This document shows positions 45,634-57,600 of a stretch of 64,000 nt of DNA, piece by piece. The notes under the pieces were generated by a model that made no database searches, was not told the origin of the DNA, and was given only the letters and a program-made list of their open reading frames with translations. Position numbers and translations under genes: made by a program. How positions within the stretch are numbered: the stretch's first letter is position 1; each line of letters begins with the position of its first letter. The stretch comes from Gymnothorax reevesii (taxonomy: Eukaryota > Chordata > Actinopteri > Anguilliformes > Muraenidae), in assembly GCA_029721435.1 (NCBI GenBank), contig CM056576.1:61771876-61835875 (forward strand). The letters are read 5' to 3'.

Positions 45634-48600
45634 TAAACGTAATATTATTATATAATGAAATATAAGTTATAATATGATGCTGACTTGTCAACAGTAATGT
45701 CATCTCCCCCGAGAAACATTTCCTCTGCTACGGAGCAATCACGGTTTTGGTCAGATATTTCTTCCCCTGAGCTATCACTTGCACGCCGAGTGCACAGCTC
45801 TGGAGCTTCTGAACTGAAAATGATTTTTTTCGCAACCTTTTCGCAATTTTTTCTTTCATACTCCATAAACAACCATCGAACATTCGCTGGAAATCTCTCT
45901 CTGCCTCGCTCTGTTTTGCGGAACGCGCAGCACGCATTAAGCGATATTCTGTCCTTTCACTTATGCAAGCGATAGGCAGCGTCAGCTTTGTAGACACCTC
46001 AACAAGATATATATCGGCGTTTCCAGAATTTCGTTGGCTTTACAATGCAACAATCGTCGTCTCAATTGGTTGCTGGTTGCTCGGGCTACATGCAAAAAAA
46101 AAGGAGGCATGAGCTTCGTTTCAACACAGGCACTCACTGGCTATAGCAGGCTGTAGACAGGGCAGGGAAGCTCGTAACTGGTCGAGTGAGATGTCAATCG
46201 AAAGGTTAGCGTGCAGACTCCATTTTGACGCTAATGGCTTTGTACTGTTTATATTTGCACCGGAGCAAGGACTACTAATGCAGCAAACTTTGTGGATTTC
46301 CACCGACTCATTTGAAACGATGCAGCAGCTGTTCATGGATATTTACCGGTATAATTGTGTGTTTTGGACTAAAAACTTTACTGGGTTGAATTTACTGGAA
46401 CTTTGTGGATGTAACAAGACCATGTTTGAGGGGATATGTTGGACTGGAGGTGTACTAGGAGGCTTCATTGGTGAGTTACATCAGTTTTGTAACCGTTCGT
46501 TTGTTTGTTTGTGGTCTGACATAGGTGTTGATTAAAGCTGCTGTGATGATTATGCTTTGAAATGGTTGGCATCATTCGAATCTCAAGAATCTTAGCTTTC
46601 CGACGATATATGGCACGAGTATCCCAGTTGCATACAAGCTGTGTAAATGACGTAGTATGTTTTTAACTTCCCTGACGGCCCAAATACAGGCCGTCGGAGT
46701 GGCAACAGGTAAATTACTTGCTAAATGTTCTTTCAGCAGATTCTCTTATATATTATTTGCTTTTTCAGCCCTTTTTTGCTTGTGTCCCAACTTTTTTGAG
46801 ACCTGTTGCAGCCAGAAAATTTTAAAATAAGCTCATTTTGTGGATAAAAATGAAAAATGTCTCAGTTTCAACATTTGAAATGTTATACATGTTCTATTGT
46901 AAATAACATATTGGCTCATGTGATCAGACAGTCATTGCATTTTGATTTTATTCACAATTTACACTTCGTCCAACTATTTTGAAATAGGGGTTGTAAATGC
47001 AGAAATCCAAAACTTTCGCTGACTTTGCAGCATTTATTTTCGCCATCCTTCTAATTGTCACTGAGCTGTGCAATGTGCCTTCAACGCCCTTTAGCTGCAA
47101 ATACATTCAGAATATGGAAGAGTTTCTCTGGGTTTATTACCTGGCCCCTCCCCCTGTGTGTGTGTGTGTGTGTGTGTTTCTGTTAGTCTGTGTCTGTCAG
47201 CCCGTGGCTGGGGCCAGGTCTGCTATCTCTGATTGCCTTGTTGATTTATGAGCCACGCAAACTAATTTATGTAAATCTGTGCTGCTACACAAGCACAGAA
47301 ACTATAAAAACATTAATATTTTAAGTCTTCATTTATGCGCAGAAGAACACGCCTCAATCTTGTGGTGCAATGCATAACAATGCCATCGAAAATAAATAAA
47401 ATCGTGGTCGGTTTATACCAATTAGTCTGAGCAACTGTGGCTAATCGGGAGATGTAAACTGCGAGAAGTTTCGGTTATTTAGCATTTAAAAGGTGAGGTT
47501 TCTGAAGATCAAATTCAAAATTCAGAAGATTCCCCAAGTAAAAATGTCTGCCCCCTGATATTGAAGCCAATTTGAGGACCGGCTGGTTTTAAAGTGCGTT
47601 GCACTGGATCATTATCAAAAAAAATATGAGTTTTAGACACTTCACAAATTTTTCTTTTCACTGAAATACACTTTGCCTAAGTGCGGTCTACTCCTTTAAT
47701 CAATGGCATATTTTTTCATGATAAATAAAACAAATATTTAATTGCTCAAAGTTGAGGAAAAATGTATAGAAAACACCCAGTAATTGGCATTTCTAAAAGA
47801 AATACCAGCACAAATATGAATAGGCAAGTTAGTCTGCAGTTAAGAGAGTCCTCAGCCTCCCAGGAAATGTCTATGCCAGGGTGCTGGAAAGGAGGCTACG
47901 CCTGATTGTCAAAGCTCTGTTTCAGGAAGAGTAATGCGGGTTCCATTCCCGCCGTGGAACAGTGGACCAACTCTATACCCTCGCACGGATACTGGAGGAG
48001 TCATGGAAGTTTGCAGTTCAGTCTTCATGCGTTTTGTGTACTTGGAGAAGGCTTATAACCGTGTCCCATGAGATATTCTGTGGGGGGTGCTGCGGGAGTA
48101 TGGGGCTCCAGGGCCATTAATTAGAGCCATTCAATCCCTGTACAACCAAAGCCGGAGTTGTGTCCACATTCTCGGCACTAAGTCGGACTCATTTCCAGTT
48201 GGTGTTGGACTCTGCCAAGGGTGTGCCTTGTCACCTATTCTGTTCATAATTTTCATGGACAGGATATCATGGTGCAGCCGAGGTTTAGAGGGTGTCCAGT
48301 TTGGTGGCCTCAGGATTTCATCTCTGCTGTTTGCAGATGATGTAGTCCAGTTGGCTTCATCTCGCTGCGACCTCCAATGCACACTGGAGCGCCTCGCAGC
48401 TGAGGGTGAAGTGGTGGGTATGAGGATCAGCACCTCCAAATCTGAGGCCATGGTTCTCTCCCAGAAATTGGTGGATTGTCCCCTTCAGGTGGGGGGTCAG
48501 TTGTTACCCCAAGTGGAGGAGTTCAAGTATCTTGGGGTCTTACTTGTTCACGAGTGAGGGTAGGACGGTGCGCGAGATTGACAGATGGGCCGCTGCAGCG

Positions 48601-51600
48601 TCTGCAGTGAAGCGGGCGTTGTACCGGTCCGTGGTGGTGAAGGAGGAGCTGAGCATAAAAGTGAAGCTCTTGATTTACTGGTCGATCTACGTTCCAACCC
48701 TCACCTATGGTCATGAGCTTTGGGTAGTGACCGAAAGAATAAGATCGCAAATTCAAGCGACCGAAATGAGCTTTCTCCGTAGGGTGGCTGAGCTGACCCT
48801 TAGAGATAGGGTGAGGAGCTTGGACAACCGGAAGCAGTTCAGAGTAGAACCGCTGCTCCCCCGCGTCGGGAGTAGTCAGTTAAGGTGGTTCGGGCATCTA
48901 GTACGGATGCCTCCTGCACGCCTCCCTTTAGAGGTTTTCCAGGCATGTCCAACTGGGAGGAGGCCCCGAGGCAGATCCAGGACACGCTGGAGGGATTATA
49001 TCTCCTGGCTGGCCTGGGAAGGGCTTGGGGTCCCCCAGGTAGAGTTGGAGGAAGTGGCTGGGGAGGGGGGGGGCCTGGGCTTCTCTACTCAGTCTGTTAC
49101 CCACGCGACTGGGCCCCGGCTAAGCGGAAGAACATGGATGGATGGATGGATGGAGATAAGAGAGTGCTTGCAGACCATAACAAGGTTTTGGACTTGGCTA
49201 ATTCAAGAGGAGGCATGGCATCAATGAGAGAGCTGGAAATTGAATCAATGGAGAGGATTATAAAAGTGCTCCACAAATGAATTTCAACACGGAAAATGTC
49301 AAATGATGTTGCTTGTTACTAGTTGGCTGTGTTTTAACTCTGATGCAAGTATAAATGAAATGGGAAGGTTACCAAAAGAAAACAGACAAGTATGCCACAG
49401 AAAAGGTCAAATCTGCTGAACAGGATTTACAAACAGAAAAGCAAAACACAAACACTAACATCTAGCAGCAGAAATCAAGGTTACAGAGGTCTAAAGAGAA
49501 GCAATCATATGACGATATGGGGTTACATGTTGGGAAAAGGACCAGGGGAGATGGTAGTCATTACCTCAACATTCAATGCAAGGGTGGACATTGAAATTTT
49601 GGACCATTTTCTGATTCACTAAATTGAAAATAGGATGACAATGCATTTCACCACAGGGCAATGAGTGTAAAAGGTTTTCTTCAGGAAAGGCATATTAACT
49701 CACTGACATGGCCAGCATAGAGATCTCAACTGAAAATTGAAGGTGGAAATGTAACAAAAATGGTTCAAGACAAGGCCCCAACCTGCAAAGCTGATCTTTC
49801 AACCACTATTCAAGAAAGATGGAAACAAGCTTAATGAAGAATATTGTTTTTCATTAGCGAAGTCCATGCCACAAAGAATTCAGGCCATCATCAAAGCCCG
49901 TGGTGGAGCAACAAAGTAAGAATTCAGATTTTTTTTTTTGATGATTCTGTCATTTTTTCCCCCTTTACTTGATTATGAAAAAATATGCCATTCAAAAACA
50001 TAACTTAATCTAATTTGTTTTATGATACCTGAATGTTAAGCTAATGAAGTATTTTGTGCAATATCTGCAATTTGTGTATTTGCTATGAAGGAACAAAGCT
50101 GGATAAACATCTTCTAAGAGCAAGAATTCCATAACTTTTGCAAGGGGTTGCATTTAATCACCAAACAGTTAAAAAAAGCTACTTACGTAATAGGGATCCT
50201 GGATGATCAGCTCATTTTGAGGGTCGTACTTTCCAAGAAGTTCAATTCTGGCTTTGCAGTCTGTAATGGAGTTTGCTTTCCTTTTGAGATCCCTGTTTCA
50301 AAATGAAGCATAAATGCCTTTTTAAAACTGTTTCAATGTTAGGTCGGTGAAGAACATGTACAGGAGGTTTCAATTTTCACATGCATTTAGATAGTGACAC
50401 AGTCAATTTAGAGACAAAGTGGCCTCAAAAAGTTACAGTAATGTATTTCACAACACTGAATTCAGTATCTAACAGATCATCAAAAATAATTTGGAGCTTC
50501 AATGAGGTCAACTCTTGACCTTGCAAACAGTAAAACTGATTCTGGGGACAAAATAGGTTGACTCAAAACCTGAATACCTGACCAAGAAACCTTCTGCAGA
50601 TTTGACAGTAAATAGTGCCACTACTGAACTGTGCATATGGACATATTGCACATATGGGTCATTCCGCATAAACTCAACCAAAGTACAAGAATTTTCCAGG
50701 ATCACCGACTCAGATTTGGCTCAAATTTACTTGGGGAATACCACTACAGCACCCTCCAACCCTCCATAATTATTGGCACCCCTGTCAAGATGTCTTAAAA
50801 GCCTTAAAATAAACTCAATTTTTATTGCAGAAGCATACTCACACTGACAATTGCAGAAAATTTTAACCTTCAACTCAAGTGAATTTTAGGGGGGGGGGGG
50901 AATCCCTGACTAAGAAATAATTATTTTTCATAAAATCACCTGTTCCACAATTATTGGCACCCCAAACCATTCCTAGGAAATAAATGTAATTGAAGTATTT
51001 CTGTCATTTCTTCGGTAGTTTACAAAGTTGATCAGAGTATCTAATAATATTTAATTAGTAATTCATCACTTCCTGTTTCCCTGGGTATAAATATGACGTG
51101 ACATAGAGGCCATTTCTCTTATCCACTCTTCAACATGGGAAAGACAAAGGAACACACCATTCAAGTAAAGCAGATGTGTGTTGAACTTCACAAGTCAGGC
51201 AATGGCTACAAGAAAATAGCCACTTGCCTGCACCTGCCCATATCTACTGTCAGAGGAATCATTAAGAAGTTTAAAACAACTGGAACAGTGGTAAACAAGC
51301 CAGGACAAGGTTATTTTGCCACCACGCACAGTGAGGAGGATGGCAAGAGAAATAAAAAATTCTCCAAAGCTCACTGTTAAAGAATTACAACAAATGGTAG
51401 CATCTTGGGGTTACAAAGTCTCTAAAACAACCATCAGGTGCTATCTACATGTCAAGAAGCTGTTTGGGAGGCATGCACGGAAAAAAACCTTTTCTCACTC
51501 ACAATCAAAAACGCAAATGTCTGGACTTCGCTAAGCGGTACTGGAAACTTCAACTGGGACCGTGCGCTTTGGTCAAATGAGACCAAGATAGAGCTTTTTG

Positions 51601-54600
51601 ACAACAAGTAGATCAGAAGGATCTAATAGCTGCGGCCTCGCCTAGCATCCGTCACGTGGCCTAGTGTCCATGACTGGTGGTTTCTTGTACATGTGCGATC
51701 TTGAAATTGGCAAATGACCTAGAAAATCAATAGGGGACCCTTCCTCTGTACCAAGAAGCTTGCTCTAAGATGTAATAGCCATCCATCAAGTTAAAGTGGA
51801 GTTACGGTGCGAAAACTGTGAAATCCGGGCAAAAATCGACACTTTTTTGACCGGTGTGACCTTGGGATTCGACAGATGACCATTAAAATCAATAGGGAAC
51901 TCCTCTATACCAAGAAGCTTGTTGTAAGATTTCATAGCCATTCATTGAATGAAACTTGAGTGACGGTGCAAAAACCTTAATATCGGGCATAGTTGACACT
52001 TTTTTTGCCTTTGTGACCTTGGGATTTGACGGATGACCTTGAAAAACAATCGGGAACACCTCCTCTATGCCAAGAAGCCATTTCCAAAATTTCATAGCGA
52101 TCGATGAATTCTAACTGGAGTTACAGCGCCAAAACCCGCAAACAAGGGCGTGACCTCTGTGAACTTGACCTTTTACCTCGACCTTGCGCATGGACATCAC
52201 TTTGGTGAAGGTCAATAACTCCTGAAAATTTCATGATGATGAAACGATGACAGGAACATGGTCAAAAAGGTGGCACAGACGGACAGACAAACAGAAGCGT
52301 TCATAGAGTTGCTTGGTCGCAGCTAAAAAACACTCTACGTGGGTCTGGCGGAACACAAAAGATGAGTATGCAGAAAAGCACCTCATGCCCACTGTGAAGT
52401 ATGAGGGAGGATTGGTGATGCTGTGGGCCTGTTTCTCTTCCAGAGGCCCTGGGAGCCTTGTTAGAGTGCATGGCATCATGAAGGCTTTGAAATACCAGGA
52501 TATTTTAAATCAAAATCTGGTGGCCTCTGCCCATAACTGAAGATGGGTCGTCACTGGGTCTTTCAGCAAGATAATGACCCTAAACATGTGGCCAAATATA
52601 CACAGAAATGGTTCACCAGACTCAGAATCAAGCTCCTCCCATGGCCATCTCAGTCCCCAGACCTCAACCCCATTGAAAACCTGTGGAGTGAGCTGAAGAG
52701 GAGAGTGCAGAGGAGAGGACCCAGGTCGCTGGATGATTTAGAGAGATTAAGCAAAGAGGAATGGTCAAAGATCCCTCTTTCTGTACTCTCCCATCTTTTG
52801 AAACATTATAGGAGATTAGGTGCTGCTTTGTTGGCAAAAGGGGGTTGTACAAAGTATTAACATCAGGGGTGCTAATAATTGTGGCACACATGATTTGATA
52901 TAAAAGAATTATTTCTTAATGTGGGATTTTTTTTCCCACTGGAAAAAAAACAAGCACTAATGCTGCGGGTATGTCTCGCCCCGGCCGCCCCCGAAAACCT
53001 TAACCAAAAACTTTAACCTGGGTTAAAGTTTTTGTGGACGGACGCCGACGCCGCAGACGGAAAAAGCGGCACCTACGTCTCGCAAATCCCTTCGGGGCGA
53101 GACAAAAAGGGGGCTGAAAATTTGAGTCCAGGCTTTCAGAATCTCTTGTCAAAATTAATTATCTCTTCTCATTTTCAAGATATTGGCCTCTCAAATATGA
53201 AACTTTATGGGTGGAAATCAAAAATTCAGTTTTCAAGGGCCCCCCAAAGGCCAGTATCCCTAACAGAGGCTAAATCGTGACTGCACTCAAGGCATGTCCC
53301 GGCTTAAAAAAGTCATTTTTTCCCCCCAATTTTAGATTGGCAAGTTCACCATGTGGGCAGTTACCCGTGGCAATAAAACTTGTTCTACATAAATGCATAC
53401 ATCTTGTGTTTATTTGTTCAAAATTACAATTGTTTTCTCATCTCCTTCACTATTTAATCATGATATCAAATGTAGGCGTTTTTTGGTAAAAACGCCCATT
53501 ATTATCCCCTATGTTTTGCAACTAGAAGTTTTACACAGACAGTGCCCACTCAAACACAAGTTACATCATTTCCTAAGATAATCTGACATATGACATGATG
53601 TTGCATTCCCTCCCTAGGATCTCCCAGGTATTGTATCATCTTCCATGGGTATTGCATCAAATCTCCTGCTTATTGAATCATCTTCCATGGGTACTGAATT
53701 AGATCTCCTGTGTATTGCATCAAATCTGGTTAAAACAATAGTGTAGCTAATTAACCCCTTTGTGCAGAGGAAGGTGCCTGTGGACATTAAGCTGCTCTAT
53801 TTATGCATGCAGTTTACTATTCTATCACTAGACGGCACTCTGGAATCAGTAACTGAATATTCCCGAGGAAGCAGAGCTCGAACACGGTTTAGAATATGGA
53901 CAAGTTATGTCCCATCCCTGGTTTCCTTAAGTTGCATAATTAAACTCCTCAGCTAAGCCTGATGTGTAAACTGATCACTAAACCTGCCTATAGTATCTAT
54001 CCAGCAGTTTAAAAATGTGACCTCTGGTGACAGAAAAAAAAAAAAAAAAATCTTTGTCCTCTGAAACAACTACTTTAGCCATAGTGAGCCAATGGTATTT
54101 AACCCCTTTGCACAGAAGCCAAATCTGGCTTTTTAGGTGTTACCTGATTTAAGGCTTTATAATTTAAGATTGCAGCTTTACAGACAGGAAAACGTTGGCT
54201 CAATTGAGTCTAGACACTTGAAGCATTTAGACTCCCATCAAATTATAGTTTATTTTTATGATTTTGTTGGAGAAAAGGGGCTGCAAACATAAAAAATCTT
54301 CATGAGAATTCACCATTGAAATAGAAAAAAAAAATAATGCTGACAATTGAAAAACTGCTGGGGCCCAAAACTATACATTTCTGGGATCATAAACTTCTTG
54401 ACCACAAGTACAATTCATCTTTAACATTCCATTTTAGATTACCCGCTTGCTATGAGACAAATTAGACAGCTATCCAGGTGTCTCTCCAAAGTCTGACATC
54501 CATCAACATTTATAACTGTCAAATCATACATTAATCATACATTTAACACAAATAAACTTTTGGGGCTTGAAATTCGGCATGAACTAATGATTTTCTGGTT

Positions 54601-57600
54601 GAGTTTTGCATGAATTAATCAATATCAGTGCAGTGGAACATCATTGGTCACCAGTAACCTCTCAAAACATGCCTTTTCTCCATAATAAAGTTAACAATAT
54701 TTCCATTTCTCTTCGAAGTACCCCAAGCATTAAATGAAGTGCAGATTTAACAGCGATAACATTCACGCAAGACCAAACATGATATGAATAAAAAGCTAAC
54801 CGCTCTCACATCCGAGCTCATAACCTTACACCTTATAAGGGTGAAAACTCACTAACTCAGAAATATCTGAATTCTGAAATACACCTTATTTTAACAGAAC
54901 AGAAATTTCACTTTCAGGAAAAAAATACAACGACATATGCCTCCATATTCATCAGAGTGGTGTAATGAACGTACCGAGGGATCTACCGACCCGCGTGGGA
55001 TGTATGCATTTGGAGAAACGAAAACCTCGGCATTCGATGTCTTTAAACGCGGTATAGATTCTACAGCAAAAAGCCAAATTAAGCAAAATGCAAACAGAGT
55101 AGAAGTATAACCTGTTTTCTTCATTGATGCCCTCCTCCAGAGACAGATGTATCGGGTAGAAGGAACGTTCCAGTTCTGTTTCATTCGGAATAATTCCCGT
55201 TGACTGCGTCCATAGAACATTTAAATCTCGTAAATGAAACTGAACACTTCAGAACGGTCTCGAGTGTCTTTATTTCTTTGATATCGCATCATTTTCAGCT
55301 GCGCAACCGCGGCCAACATTCGAAGAATACAACCGACCTTACTTTTACGCTTAGCTTTGTATCCCATTCTTATTGTCCGATCAATGTGTTTCAGTTATAG
55401 AGGAAAGTTAAGACACTGGGGAATGGGATAAGAAACGAGTCTGTCAACACATCGTTACCGGGGAAGCTTCACGAGGACGTGAACTATAACTGTAGAGTTA
55501 CGCAGATGAATCTGAGTATATAATTGAGTGACTGGCTATCGACACCAGTACTTCGGTGGATAGAAGGGAGCGCTGAATTTGTCGATGGAGGAATCTAAGC
55601 GTTAATCCATGGGAGGGAACTACGCATATTTTGTGTGTGATGATTGTAACTGACAGTAGAATGTGAGAGAAGCAATACTATGTCGGATTTTTTTCTTCAC
55701 AAAACGTATTTTTTTAACCACTAATTGGAATACTGTTGGCTCACTGTAGCTAAAATGGTTGCTACAGAGTAGTAAGTTTTTTTTCTGTCGCAAGTGATAA
55801 TTTTTTAAAACTACTGGATCGATACTATGGGCAAGGATATTGACCAGTTTGCACATCAGGCTTAGCTGAGGAGTTTAATCCATGCTACTCCTGAAAAACA
55901 GGGATTGGAGGGAACTTCTCCATACTATAAATCGCGTTACAGCTCTGCCTGCTTGTGAATATCCAATAGCTGATCCGGGGGTGCCATCTTGTGGTCGAGT
56001 ACTGTAACTTAAGTGCTTACATTTGCATATCTATAGACGCGAGCGTCTACATCTGCAGAAAGGGGTTAAATTAAGTAGTTTAACCCCTTTGCGCAGAAGC
56101 CAAATTTGGCTTTTTATGGGTTATCCAATTTAATGCTTTATAATTCAAGATTATAAATTATAAAGAGGAAAGATGTGGCTCAACTCAGAAAAAAAAACAC
56201 TTACAGCATTTAGAGTACATTATAGTTCAGTTATTTTCATAGACAAAATGGGCCACAAACATAAAAAAATCTTCATGAGAATTCACCATTGAAATTGCAA
56301 AAAAAAAAACAATACTAAGAATTGAAAAACTGCTGGGGCTTAAATCTATATGATCCCAGAAATGTAAACTCCTTGACCTCAAGTAGAATTCATCTTCAAC
56401 ATTACATTCTAGATTATCTACATGCTATTAGCCTAATTATACAGCTATCCAAAGTCTGAGATCCCTCAAAATGGTGCACTGTCAAATCATAAAATAATAA
56501 TGTATTTAACAAAAATTAAGTTTTGAGGCATGAAATTTAATATGATGAACTAATAATTATTAGTGGTCACCAGTCACCTCTCCAAACACAAAGCATGCCT
56601 TTTCTCCATAATAAGGTTTAGAGTTTTATCCATTTTTCTTGTAAGTCCCCCAAGCCAGCACAAACACTCATTAAATAAACTGCTGATTAAATGGTCAGAA
56701 CAGTCACCCTGTAATGGAAGATACCAGTTCCCACTTCTGAGTTCACAAACTCATTTCTACACTTAAAAGGAATAAGTACAACTCAGTAATATCTGAATTC
56801 TGAAATATACCTTACTTTAACAGAACAGACATTCCACTTTCAGGGAAGATCACACAATATTTACCTTCGTACAGGAAAAAAACCTTGGCATTCGACTTTG
56901 TTGAGTACGGTATACATTCCAAAACAAAAAGCAAAAGCAGCAGCCTAACCTTTTTCAAGAATCCCTCCTCCAGAGACCGATGTATCCAGTAGAAGGAACT
57001 CCCTCCGGTCCAGTTTCATTCAAAATAATTCCCATTATGTCCTTACCTCATTTAAATCCTCTAAATGTACAAAACCCAAAACCAGTGAAGATGGCACGTT
57101 ATGTAAATCGTAGATAAAAACAGAATACAACGATTTGCAAATCCTTTTCAACTTTTATTCAATTGAATACACTGCAAAGACAAGATATTAATGTTCAAAC
57201 TGAGAAACTTTTTTTTTTTTTTTTTAAATAATCATTAATTTAGAATTTAAAGGCAGCAACACATTGCATAAAAGTTGGCACAGGGGCCTTTTTCCGACTG
57301 TAAACGTTTGGGAACTGAGGAGACCCATTTTTGAAGCTTTTCAGGTGGAACTCTTTCCCATTCTTGCTTGATGTACAGCTTAAGTTGTTCAACAGTCCGG
57401 GGTCTCCGTTGTCGCATTTTACACTTCATAATGCGCCACAAATTTTCAATGGGAGACAGGTCTGGACTACAGGCAGGCCAGTCTGGTACCTGCACTCTTT
57501 TACTACGGAGCCATGCTGTTGTAACGTGCAGAATGTGGCTTGACATTGTCTTGCTGAAATAAGCAGGGGCGTCCATGAAAAAGACGTTGCTTGGATGGCA

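Larger units (their letters stand above)
44214..46709. mobile_element. 2.5-kb TTAA element in Tc1 copy F (piggyBac-like ends)
   Basis: The left junction is TTAA|CCCCTTAAAACTCTGGG. The right end, reversed, reads CCTGTTGCCACTCCGACGG, followed on the plus strand by TAAA, a one-base variant of TTAA. The right end resembles the small MITE at 1649. The left and right ends match only partly, so this may be a composite. The interior holds an AAT microsatellite and two GGCGAAAA repeat tails. Confidence 0.5.
44112..46993 (-). pseudogene. Tc1 family 1 copy F (5' end only), split by a TTAA element
   Basis: 44112-44213 carries the start of the transposase region on the minus strand (complement of ATGGCCAC and AAGTAAAGATGG). 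46714-46993 carries the 5' untranslated part and the terminal end ACTATTTTGAAATAGGGGTT with TA at 46994. The transposase body beyond the first codons is missing. Confidence 0.75.
53755..56065. mobile_element. Family Y: piggyBac-like foldback element with 340-bp arms
   Basis: TTAA flanks both ends (53751-53754 and 56066-56069). The ends are CCCCTTTGTGCAGAG and, reversed, CCCCTTTCTGCAGATG. The left arm 53755-54098 pairs with 55731-56065; shared landmarks are AAGCCTGATGTG, AGTATC(T/G)ATCCAG and AGTGAGCCAA. The interior holds a family Z repeat that starts at a TTAA (54099-54102). No transposase is seen. Confidence 0.78.

Noticed and set aside
46191..46535. 114-codon plus-strand frame
   Set aside because: No domain recognised, and it lies inside the 2.5-kb TTAA insertion without a partner frame.
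48131..48756. Minus-strand frames opposite Rex3
   Set aside because: Shadows of the reverse transcriptase coding sequence.
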